DNA from: Elusimicrobia bacterium RIFCSPLOWO2_12_FULL_59_9
GTDB lineage: Bacteria; Elusimicrobiota; Elusimicrobia; O2-12-FULL-59-9
Length of the DNA: 13,814 nt
Direction of reading: 5' to 3'
Assembly: GCA_001800185.1 (NCBI GenBank)
Contig: MGUX01000133.1
Span: forward strand, 17,300-31,113
Shown here: one piece after another, positions 6,584 through 13,300 of the stretch
How positions within the stretch are numbered: the stretch's first letter is position 1
How the letters are laid out: every line of letters starts with the position of its first letter
Made by a program: the position numbers and the translations under genes
The notes under the pieces: model-generated
Databases searched by the model: none
The model's input: the letters and a program-made list of their open reading frames with translations, nothing else
Told to the model about the DNA's origin: nothing

Positions 6584-6968
6584 TGCTGGCCGCACATTTG
6601 GGTTTAGTACAAGGTGTAACAAACTGGACTGCGATACGTGCTGCGAGTGCAACAGATCCGACTCGCAATCCCCAACTGGAATGACAAGCACGTTGGCAAC
6701 CGACAAATTTTCAATTCCATAATTCCCAAGGGGGGTGACGCCGGGATTTGCCCTTAAGCCCCCTTAGCGGAAGGGTGGCTCCGCCGACTTCCCGTCGGTG
6801 GAGGGGAACCACGGGAGGGTTCCCAACGGGGCCAGGGGGCTGAGGGCAAACCCGGCGGCAGGCCCCCCGAACTAAGAATTTGTTTTAGCGTCTCAACAAC
6901 GGCAACGAACAAAGAAAGGAAGCTTGGCTCATCAAACCACGACGACGCTCCGTCAAACTATTTCAAGC
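6584..6968. other. Intergenic gap between two converging genes
   Basis: This is 385 bp with no credible coding frame. The central part is the branched element 6721-6880. The left part (6584-6720) and right part (6881-6968) are moderately AT-rich and show no promoter, RNA gene or T-run terminator that I can recognise. The branched element is the only candidate for terminating either neighbour. Confidence 0.5.
6721..6880. repeat. Branched palindromic element, MITE-like
   Basis: A 160-bp noncoding element lies in the gap between two converging genes. Its ends are AATTC (6721-6725) and GAATT (6876-6880). Inside are GGGGGG (6730-6735) with CCCCCC (6863-6868), GCCGGG (6740-6745) with CCCGGC (6851-6856), TTTGCCCT (6747-6754) with AGGGCAAA (6843-6850), and GCCCCC (6758-6763) with GGGGGC (6835-6840). 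These form a long, nearly continuous stem. Two hairpins sit within it: CTCCGCCGAC/GTCGGTGGAG (6779-6788 and 6794-6803, one G-U pair) and GGGAACC/GGTTCCC (6804-6810 and 6818-6824). It may be a non-autonomous mobile repeat or an RNA that ends both transcripts. It encodes no transposase, and no other full copy is in the window. Confidence 0.6.
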
Positions 6969-8678
6969 TCATTTTTGGTTCGGAAAATGCTCGCCGTCCT
7001 CCAAAACGGATAAATACAGCCTCGGACGGCCTGGGCGGATCAGGGAAAAAAATGGAAGCTCGGCCAAGACCTTGCCGGCCTTGACGGGGGCGTAAGTGAC
7101 GACGAAGCGGTCTTTGGAGCGCTCGGTGGACGGGACGTAGCCCAACTCCGGAGCCCCCTGCATGGAGCCGAAATCATTGGGCCCCATAAAGGAATAGAAC
7201 TCGAAACCCGCCATGATCTTGGAAGGATGAACCCGGTACTCCTGCATGAGAACGCGGCATAAGTCCCAGCGAGCGCGGTTCCAACTGAAATAATCCTGGG
7301 TGCCTAAAACGGAAAACAGGGCGAAGACGGCCAGAACCGAAAGGAAAGCCCGGACGTGGAGTTTGAGCCCGGCCGCCAGCATCACCGCCGCGGCGGGGGC
7401 GACAAAAATCATGAGATAGCGGTCAAAAAGGCCGTTTTTGGAATGGGAAGTGACGAGCAAAAACCCGGCGTAGAGCAGCGCGTAAAAGGCGAAAACGGCC
7501 GGTCCGGGCTTGCGGCACGCCTCCTTCAGTTGACTCCAATGCGCGGCCAAGAGCGCCAGCAGCCCAAAAACGCCTAGGCCCGTCACCGCCGTCAACGCCG
7601 CGCGAAAGCCGGGGCCCCAGGCCCCCGCGAAAGGCCGGTCCACGACGTAAACGTCCGGCAAAGTCATGGGACCGAGGCCGAAATCATAAAAGACGTTGGA
7701 CGCATAAGGCATCAGAGGCTGCCAAACGGCGGCCGGTCCCCGGCGGTCGGCGAACTTTATCCAGAAATTCAGAATCCCCGCCAGGATAAACACGGAGAAA
7801 AAAACGAACAGCCGCTTGCGCTCGCGGATAAAATCCCAGGTCTCCCGGCGGCGCTCCCAAAGCCCGCCGCAAATGAGCGGCAGAAGGAAAAATCCGATAT
7901 AAAACAGGATGCCGAAGACGTTGTCCGCCGTCGGGCCGGGCCCCACGTCTCCCAATTGCTCCCATCTTTTGAAAAACTGATTCGACACCGCGTGGAATTT
8001 TACGTACCAATAATGCACTCCGGCCGCGGCCGCCAAAGGCGGTAAAATCAGGCAGGCGGCCCGGCGCTTGGAAAAGCCGCGCCACCGGCCGCTCCAAAAA
8101 AGCGCCAAGAGCATCGCGGCCGGCAGAAGCGCCGCCGTCTGCCGCGCCAAAACCGCCAGTCCGGCGCACACGCCCGACCACAGACAAGGCGCCGCGCCGC
8201 CGCCCCTCTCCGCTTTCAAGAAAAAGAAAATGGCCAGGAGCGTGAGCGTCTGGAAAGGGATCTCCGTCATAAAGGTATAGGAAAGGTTGAAATACACCGG
8301 ATTAAACAGGCACAATAGGACGCCGCAAAACGCCCGCTTGCGGTCCACCTCCAGGCGTCTTAAAATCAGGTAGAATACGGCCAGCCCGGCGAAGCTCCAA
8401 GCCTGCGTCGCCAAGCGCAAAAGCAGGAACGAAAACCCGAAACATTTCGCCAGCACCCCGCCCCAAAAAACTTGAAAGATCAGCGAAGCGACGGCAAACT
8501 GGCCTAAAACAAAACGGCCGTCCTCCATGAAAATACGCACGGACCGGGCGTAGGACCAGGCGTCGTTTAAGGGGAACTCCCCCACCGGCCACACGACAAG
8601 GCCCGAAAGCGCTAATAGCGCAAGCAGTGCCAGCAGGAACCTTCGATCGGAGGAAAAAAACTTTATGGGGCGTTCCAT
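6969..8678 (-). CDS. GT-C fold membrane glycosyltransferase (PMT/ArnT-like)
   Basis: A 569-residue polytopic protein with about ten or more hydrophobic helices and a soluble C-terminus (about residues 475-569). After the first helix (about 13-31) comes PLNDAWSYA, where D39 sits in the place of the catalytic acidic residue in the first periplasmic loop of GT-C enzymes. A second acidic motif, T-E-I (138-140), follows the next helix pair, as in the PMT/ArnT family. Such enzymes transfer a sugar from a polyprenyl-phosphate carrier to lipid A, protein or another glycan on the outer face of the inner membrane. The acceptor cannot be told. It diverges from the pilus operon, so pilin glycosylation is conceivable but only inferred. 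ATG at 8678 has no clear Shine-Dalgarno sequence. Confidence 0.8.
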   Translation of the reverse strand: MERPIKFFSSDRRFLLALLALLALSGLVVWPVGEFPLNDAWSYARSVRIFMEDGRFVLGQFAVASLIFQVFWGGVLAKCFGFSFLLLRLATQAWSFAGLAVFYLILRRLEVDRKRAFCGVLLCLFNPVYFNLSYTFMTEIPFQTLTLLAIFFFLKAERGGGAAPCLWSGVCAGLAVLARQTAALLPAAMLLALFWSGRWRGFSKRRAACLILPPLAAAAGVHYWYVKFHAVSNQFFKRWEQLGDVGPGPTADNVFGILFYIGFFLLPLICGGLWERRRETWDFIRERKRLFVFFSVFILAGILNFWIKFADRRGPAAVWQPLMPYASNVFYDFGLGPMTLPDVYVVDRPFAGAWGPGFRAALTAVTGLGVFGLLALLAAHWSQLKEACRKPGPAVFAFYALLYAGFLLVTSHSKNGLFDRYLMIFVAPAAAVMLAAGLKLHVRAFLSVLAVFALFSVLGTQDYFSWNRARWDLCRVLMQEYRVHPSKIMAGFEFYSFMGPNDFGSMQGAPELGYVPSTERSKDRFVVTYAPVKAGKVLAELPFFSLIRPGRPRLYLSVLEDGEHFPNQK

Positions 8679-8686
8679 ATTTGGAG

Positions 8687-8715
8687 AAGTGATAGATTTG
8701 CGCCCTATATCACTT
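8687..8715. promoter_or_regulatory. Inverted repeat AAGTGATA / TATCACTT upstream of the glycosyltransferase
   Basis: AAGTGATA (8687-8694) and TATCACTT (8708-8715) are perfect inverted copies separated by 13 nt. The right arm overlaps the first unit of the tandem 8-bp repeats. Arms face each other over roughly two helical turns, centre to centre, as for an operator bound by a dimer. Position 9-37 nt before the glycosyltransferase ATG suggests control of that gene, of the divergent pilB, or both. Confidence 0.45.
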
Positions 8716-8740
8716 TATCACTCTACCACTTTACCACTCC
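8709..8740. repeat. Four tandem 8-bp repeats in the divergent promoter region
   Basis: Four consecutive 8-mers lie head to tail: ATCACTTT, ATCACTCT, ACCACTTT and ACCACTCC, consensus A(T/C)CACT(T/C)T. They end 14 nt before the TTGACA box of the pilB promoter. An array of identical spacing next to a promoter suggests repeated protein binding or a short minisatellite that can vary in copy number. Which it is cannot be told from one sequence. Confidence 0.7.
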
Positions 8741-8754
8741 CCTAGAGAGAGGCC

Positions 8755-8789
8755 TTGACAAAAAACCCTCAAGCCGGTACATATATAGT
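8755..8789 (+). promoter_or_regulatory. Promoter of pilB-pilT-pilC
   Basis: A perfect -35 box TTGACA lies at 8755-8760. At 17 nt spacing is TACATA (8778-8783), a weak -10, inside the AT-rich run TACATATATAGT that also offers TATATA and TATAGT at longer spacing. The -35 call is good, while the exact -10 is uncertain. It would make a leader of about 45-50 nt containing the hairpin 8798-8832. Confidence 0.5.
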
Positions 8790-8797
8790 GACGACGC

Positions 8798-8832
8798 AAG
8801 CCCACCCGCCGAGATGGGGCTGTGGGCTTTTT
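8798..8832 (+). terminator. Terminator- or attenuator-like hairpin in the pilB leader
   Basis: AAGCCCAC (8798-8805) and GTGGGCTT (8822-8829) form a perfect 8-bp stem around a 16-nt loop. The 3' arm runs into a T tract (8828-8832, then GTTTG). The structure ends only 6 nt before the pilB ATG at 8839 and leaves no room for a Shine-Dalgarno sequence. It has the shape of an intrinsic terminator and would either attenuate pilus transcription or block initiation at the ATG unless opened. Confidence 0.6.
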
Positions 8833-8838
8833 GTTTGT

Positions 8839-10623
8839 ATGGCCGAAAAAGAAACCGCTGGAATTCCTTCCGTATCCCTCCTGCTGTCCAGGCGGCTGGG
8901 GGAGCTCTTGGTCCAATCCAAGCGCATCACCTTCAAGCAGCTCCAAGACGCCCTGGAAATCCAAAAGAAAAACGGCAGCAAGCTGGGCACCGTCCTCATC
9001 CAGGAAAACATCATCTCGGAAAACGAGCTCCTGACCTTTTTGGCCAAGCAGTGCGGCATCAACTACGAGCGCATTGATAAATACAGCCCGATTCCAAAAA
9101 CGGTCATCGACACCACGCCGGAAAACATCGCCCGCACGCACAACCTGATTCCCGTTCAAATCGAGGGCCAAACGCTGATGGTCGCCATGGGCGACCCCCT
9201 GAACATCATGGTCTTGGACGACCTCAAAGCCATCTCCGGCTACAACGTCAAAATGGTGCTGGCCTCCGACCAGGAGATAAAAAAAGCCATCGACACGTAT
9301 TACGGGGTGCAGGAGTCCCAGGACACCGCCTTAAACGACATCATCGGCAAAACCGCGGACGGCGACACTCCGGGCATCGACGTTATCAAGGAAGAAAAAG
9401 AGGACCTCTCCGGCGGCGACAGCATCAACATCCTGGGCGAAAAGGAATCGGCGCCGGTCATCCAGCTTGTCAACGTCATCCTGGCCAGGGCGATTAAAGC
9501 CAAAGCCTCCGACATCCACATCGAGCCCTACGCCAAGTCCCTGCGCATCCGCTTCCGCATAGACGGCGTGCTGCACCAGCAGCCCGCGCCGCCCAAGCAC
9601 TATTTAAACGCCATCGTCTCGCGCCTGAAAATCATGGCTAATTTAAACATTTCGGAGAGGCGCGTCCCCCAGGACGGCCGCATCAAGCTCAAAATCGGCG
9701 CGAAGGAAATCGACATGCGCCTTTCGGTCTGTCCCTGCGCCCCGGGCGAGAAAATCGTCATGCGCATTCTCGACTCCTCCGCCTTGAAGCTCGACCTCGC
9801 CAGTCTGGGCCTTGAGCCCGAAAGCATGGCCATCTACAAAAAATGCGTCCGCTGCCCCCACGGCATCATTTTGGTGACCGGCCCGACCGGCTCCGGCAAG
9901 TCCACTACGCTTTATTCCACCCTGTCGGTCTTAAACACCGAGGGCGTCAACATCATGACCGTCGAAGACCCGGTGGAATTCACCGTGGAAGGCATCAACC
10001 AGGTCCAGGCCCACGCCGCGGTCGGCCTCACTTTCGCGGGCGCGCTGCGCTCCTTCCTGCGCCAGGACCCGGACGTGATCATGGTGGGCGAAATCCGCGA
10101 CAAGGAAACCGGCCTTATAGCCATCAACGCCGCTTTGACGGGACATCTGGTGCTCTCCACCCTGCACACCAACAGCGCTCCCGGCGCCGTCACGCGCCTG
10201 GGCACCATGGATATCGAGCCTTTCTTGATCTCCTCCTCGCTGCTGATGGTCATCGCCCAAAGGCTCCTGCGCGTCATCTGCGCCAACTGCAAGGAGTACT
10301 ACTCCGTGGACGTGGACTCCTTCGCCAAATTCGGCATTCCCAAGAGGCTCGCCAGAAACAGCCAGGGCAAAATCACTTTGGCCCGCGGCCGGGGCTGCGA
10401 CAACTGCGCCCATACGGGCTACCGGGGCCGGCAGGGAATCCATGAGGTGCTGGAAATCAACGAGCCCATCCGGGAACTGGTGCACCAGCACGCCCAGGAG
10501 GGAAAAATCAAGGAGATCGCCATCAAGCAGGGCATGCTGACTTTGCAGGACGTGGCCACCCTCAAGGTGCTGCGGGGAATCACCACTTTCGAGGAGATGC
10601 TTCGCGTGACGGGAACGGAATGA
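8839..10623 (+). CDS. pilB: Type IV pilus extension ATPase PilB
   Basis: The 594-residue hexameric cytoplasmic ATPase drives pilus assembly. The N-terminus is an MshEN-type domain (about residues 15-155), whose relatives bind c-di-GMP. Two 24-residue motifs are seen, RLGELLV...Q (19-42) and KLGTVLI...Q (48-71), five residues apart as in the family. The conserved glycine of each is replaced (K28, N57). The ATPase core has Walker A GPTGSGKST (348-356), Walker B VIMVGEIRD (413-421) and a His box STLHTN (440-445). A zinc-type tetracysteine CANC (481-484) and CDNC (520-523) follows. The frame is open from TTG 8755, but that codon is part of the -35 box, so ATG 8839 is preferred although it lacks a Shine-Dalgarno sequence. 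Its stop overlaps the pilT start (ATGA). Confidence 0.95.
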   Translation: MAEKETAGIPSVSLLLSRRLGELLVQSKRITFKQLQDALEIQKKNGSKLGTVLIQENIISENELLTFLAKQCGINYERIDKYSPIPKTVIDTTPENIARTHNLIPVQIEGQTLMVAMGDPLNIMVLDDLKAISGYNVKMVLASDQEIKKAIDTYYGVQESQDTALNDIIGKTADGDTPGIDVIKEEKEDLSGGDSINILGEKESAPVIQLVNVILARAIKAKASDIHIEPYAKSLRIRFRIDGVLHQQPAPPKHYLNAIVSRLKIMANLNISERRVPQDGRIKLKIGAKEIDMRLSVCPCAPGEKIVMRILDSSALKLDLASLGLEPESMAIYKKCVRCPHGIILVTGPTGSGKSTTLYSTLSVLNTEGVNIMTVEDPVEFTVEGINQVQAHAAVGLTFAGALRSFLRQDPDVIMVGEIRDKETGLIAINAALTGHLVLSTLHTNSAPGAVTRLGTMDIEPFLISSSLLMVIAQRLLRVICANCKEYYSVDVDSFAKFGIPKRLARNSQGKITLARGRGCDNCAHTGYRGRQGIHEVLEINEPIRELVHQHAQEGKIKEIAIKQGMLTLQDVATLKVLRGITTFEEMLRVTGTE

Positions 10624-11723
10624 CGATGCCGGCCTCGACCCTCAAAGAATTGTTTCTGCTGATGCGGCAGAAGCAGGCCTCGGACCTGCATTTGACCAGC
10701 GGCGTCCCGCCGGTGCTGCGCATCGACGGCCACCTGATCCAGACCCCTTTCGAGCCGCTGACGCCCGACGCCTGCCAAAGGCTGGTCTATTCCCTGATGT
10801 CGGAGCAGCAGCGCAGCCGTTTCGAGCAGACCAACGAAATCGACATGGCCTTCGCCATCGAGGGCCTGGGCCGCCTGCGCATGAACGTCTACCGCCAGCG
10901 GGGCCGGGTCGGAGCGGCCATCCGCGCGGTTCCCTCGGATTTCAAATCCTTCGAAGAGCTCGGCCTGCCGCCCGTCAGCTTCAAGCTCATGGAGCTCAGC
11001 AACGGCATCATTTTGATCACCGGGGAATCCGGCTCCGGAAAGTCGACCACGCTGGCCTCCATGATCAATTACCTCAATCAAAACGAGTCCATGCATATCG
11101 TCACCATCGAGGATCCCATCGAGTTCGTCCACGAGCACCGCAAGAGCCTGGTCAACCAGAGGGAGGTGGGCTCCGACACCGAGTCGTTTTCGCAGGCGCT
11201 CAAATACATCCTGCGCCAGGACCCGGACGTGATCCTGATCGGTGAAATGCGCGATCTTGAAACCATCTCGACGGCGCTCAACGTGGCCGAAACCGGCCAC
11301 CTGGTCCTGGCCACGCTGCACACCCAGGATTCCGTCCAGACCTTCAACCGCATCATCGACGTGTTTCCATCCGGCCAGCAGGAGCAGATCCGGATCCAGC
11401 TTTCTTTCGTCCTGCAGGCCGTCTTCAGCCAGCAGCTCGTGCCCATGGCCTCCGGCGCCGGCCGGGCTTTGGCCGCGGAGGTGCTGATGGCGACGCCCGC
11501 CGTGCGCCACTTGATCCGCGAAAAAAAGCTCGAGCAAATCCATACCATGATCCAAACCGGCTCCCAGTACGGCATGCAGACCATGAACTACGCCTTGGCC
11601 AAACTGGTCATGGACGGCGCCATCAGCCTTCAAGACGGACTGACCCATTGCACCGACGCCCAGGATTTCCGGCAGCTCGTACAGCAAAATAGCCGGCAAA
11701 CGGGCAGGCAGGTTCCGATTTGA
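10620..11723 (+). CDS. pilT: Type IV pilus retraction ATPase PilT
   Basis: The 367-residue cytoplasmic hexameric ATPase disassembles the pilus and powers twitching. Landmarks are SDLHLTSG (21-28), Walker A GESGSGKST (135-143), IEDPIEF (163-169), Walker B ILIGEMRD (205-212), the His box ATLHTQD (231-237), and a C-terminal PAVRHLIREKKLEQI (293-307). That last block corresponds to the AIRNLIRE motif needed for retraction. The zinc tetracysteine of PilB is absent, as expected. Length is normal (about 345-370). The start at 10620 overlaps the pilB stop in ATGA, and a second ATG follows at 10626. Translational coupling to pilB is likely. Confidence 0.95.
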   Translation: MTMPASTLKELFLLMRQKQASDLHLTSGVPPVLRIDGHLIQTPFEPLTPDACQRLVYSLMSEQQRSRFEQTNEIDMAFAIEGLGRLRMNVYRQRGRVGAAIRAVPSDFKSFEELGLPPVSFKLMELSNGIILITGESGSGKSTTLASMINYLNQNESMHIVTIEDPIEFVHEHRKSLVNQREVGSDTESFSQALKYILRQDPDVILIGEMRDLETISTALNVAETGHLVLATLHTQDSVQTFNRIIDVFPSGQQEQIRIQLSFVLQAVFSQQLVPMASGAGRALAAEVLMATPAVRHLIREKKLEQIHTMIQTGSQYGMQTMNYALAKLVMDGAISLQDGLTHCTDAQDFRQLVQQNSRQTGRQVPI

Positions 11724-11750
11724 GCCGGGCCGGACGCTTTATTAAGTAAG

Positions 11751-11758
11751 AAGGAGGA
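11751..11758 (+). promoter_or_regulatory. Strong Shine-Dalgarno sequence of pilC
   Basis: AAGGAGGA lies 6 nt before the ATG at 11765 and fixes the pilC start. It is the clearest ribosome-binding site in the window and contrasts with pilB, rplM and the helicase gene, which have none. Confidence 0.85.
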
Positions 11759-11764
11759 TCTCCC

Positions 11765-12991
11765 ATGCCGATAGTGACCTACGCTTACCGCGCCAAAGCG
11801 GCCAACGGCGGAATCATGGAAGGCGTCATCGAAGCGGCCGAGCTGCGCGTGGCCAAGCAGAAGCTCAAGGCGCAAAATCTCACCGTGCTGAACATCGCCC
11901 CGAAAACGAGAACCTTCAAGGATTTAATCAAAGAATACAATCCCATGAAGCCCAAGCCGACCACGGCCGATCTGGTCATTTTTTCCCGCCAGATGTCCAC
12001 CATGGTCTCGGCCGGCGTCCCGATCGTCCAGAGCCTCTCGATTTTGGAATCCCAGGCTGAAAATCCGCCTTTTAAGCTCGCCCTGACCAGCATCCGGCAG
12101 GACATCGAAAGCGGCGTCTCCATCGCCGACGCGATGGACAAGCAGCCCGACGCGTTCCCGCCGCTCTACGTTTCCATGATCCGGGCGGGGGAAGTGGGCG
12201 GCATCCTGGACACGATCATGCAAAGGCTCAGCGGTTTCATGGAGTCGGCCGAAGCCCTCAAAGCGAAGGTCAAAAGCGCCATGATGTATCCCGCGGTGGT
12301 GGTCAGCGTCTCTTTTTGCGTCACCGTGTTCCTGATGGTCGGCGTCATCCCCACCTTCAAGGAAATTTTCGCGAGCTTCAACGCCAAGCTCCCGCTGCCG
12401 ACCGAAATTTTAATCACGATTTCCGACGCGATGCGGCACTACTTCTATCTGGTCATCGCCATTCCCATCGGCATCGTCTACGGGATCATGCGCTGGTACA
12501 AGACCGAAACGGGACGTGAAAAGATGGACACCTGGTCTCTGAAAGTTCCCGTTTTCGGCATTCTGCTGAAAAAAGTCGCCATCGCGAAATTCACGCGCAC
12601 GTTGGGAACGCTGCTTAAATCCGGAGTTCCCATCATGCAGGCCTTAGACACGGTGGCGGCCACCGCCGGCAACGTGGTCGTTCAAAAAGCCATCCGCTCC
12701 GCCCGCGAAGCGGTCAAGGAAGGCCAGCGCATGACCGATCCCTTGAAAGACGCCCACGTTTTTCCCAACATGGTCATCCAAATGATCGCCGTGGGAGAGG
12801 AGACGGGCTCCCTGGACCAGATGTTGAACAAAATCGCCGATTTTTACGATCAGGAGGTGGACGCCGCGGTCAAAGGCCTGACCTCTATGATCGAGCCTCT
12901 GGTCATCGTGTTTTTGGGAACGGTGGTGGGAGCGATCGTCATCTGCATGTTCATGCCCATGTTCGAGATGGGCGAGCTGGCGTCTAAATAA
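11765..12991 (+). CDS. pilC: Type IV pilus inner-membrane platform protein PilC
   Basis: The 408-residue polytopic protein couples the PilB and PilT motors to pilin assembly. A short N-terminal part (1-60) with YRAKAANGG precedes two T2SSF domains (about 70-193 and 275-398). Each has the conserved pair: SAGVPIVQSL (82-91) with AGEVGGILD (141-149), and KSGVPIMQALD (285-295) with VGEETGSLD (343-351). Hydrophobic helices are at about 174-197, 226-245 and 378-400. Length matches the family (about 400). It lies 41 nt after pilT. No pilin gene follows: the next gene is convergent and begins at the very next base, so no terminator separates them. Confidence 0.95.
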   Translation: MPIVTYAYRAKAANGGIMEGVIEAAELRVAKQKLKAQNLTVLNIAPKTRTFKDLIKEYNPMKPKPTTADLVIFSRQMSTMVSAGVPIVQSLSILESQAENPPFKLALTSIRQDIESGVSIADAMDKQPDAFPPLYVSMIRAGEVGGILDTIMQRLSGFMESAEALKAKVKSAMMYPAVVVSVSFCVTVFLMVGVIPTFKEIFASFNAKLPLPTEILITISDAMRHYFYLVIAIPIGIVYGIMRWYKTETGREKMDTWSLKVPVFGILLKKVAIAKFTRTLGTLLKSGVPIMQALDTVAATAGNVVVQKAIRSAREAVKEGQRMTDPLKDAHVFPNMVIQMIAVGEETGSLDQMLNKIADFYDQEVDAAVKGLTSMIEPLVIVFLGTVVGAIVICMFMPMFEMGELASK

Positions 12992-13300
12992 TCAGGGCAG
13001 CGCCCGCTTTTTTTCCGCTTGAAGCCGCCTGATCTTCGCGGCCTGCCCTCCGGGGCCCGAATAACCCCCGAGGCCGCCGTCGGCGCGGATGACGCGGTGG
13101 CAGGGAACTAGCGGCGCGAAAGGATTTGCGGCCAGAGCCCGCCCCACGGCGCGCGCCGCCCCGGGGCGGCCGATTTTGCGGGCGAGCCAGCCGTAGCTGC
13201 GCGTGCGGCCCGGCGCGATCACGGCGCAGGCCTTCCACACCTGCCGGTAAAAAACAGGATATTTTTCCATCGCTTTGAGGACGCGCCTCGGAATTTTCAT
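12992..13300 (-). CDS. One-domain alkylguanine-DNA alkyltransferase (MGMT/Ogt family)
   Basis: The 102-residue protein consists only of the DNA-binding, active-site domain. Proteins of the family such as Ogt or human MGMT have about 170-205 residues because of an extra N-terminal domain, which is missing here. P-C67-H68-R-V is the methyl-acceptor motif. By comparison with human MGMT, Y36 and R50 (in AARAVG) match the base-flipping tyrosine and the arginine finger, and E96 the relay glutamate. It should therefore remove O6-alkyl groups from guanine. Alkyltransferase-like (ATL) proteins are the same size but have Trp in place of Cys. The ATG at 13300 overlaps the uvrC stop (ATGA), so the two are translationally coupled. 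The frame is open farther upstream, but that part is inside uvrC. Confidence 0.9.
   Translation of the reverse strand: MKIPRRVLKAMEKYPVFYRQVWKACAVIAPGRTRSYGWLARKIGRPGAARAVGRALAANPFAPLVPCHRVIRADGGLGGYSGPGGQAAKIRRLQAEKKRALP

Noticed and set aside
8750..8838. Possible c-di-GMP (GEMM) riboswitch in front of pilB, suggested by GACGCAA and ATGG in the leader
   Set aside because: The left half of the GEMM core is missing and the expected paired stems cannot be formed. The leader downstream of the promoter is too short. A plain hairpin with a T tract explains the region better.
8755..8838. PilB start at TTG 8755, adding 28 residues
   Set aside because: The TTG is the first half of a perfect TTGACA box, the added residues are not PilB-like, and the hairpin would be inside the coding region.
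10419..11699. 426-codon open frame on the minus strand opposite pilB and pilT
   Set aside because: It is an antisense shadow: pilB and pilT are unmistakable on the plus strand, and the minus translation has no recognisable domain.
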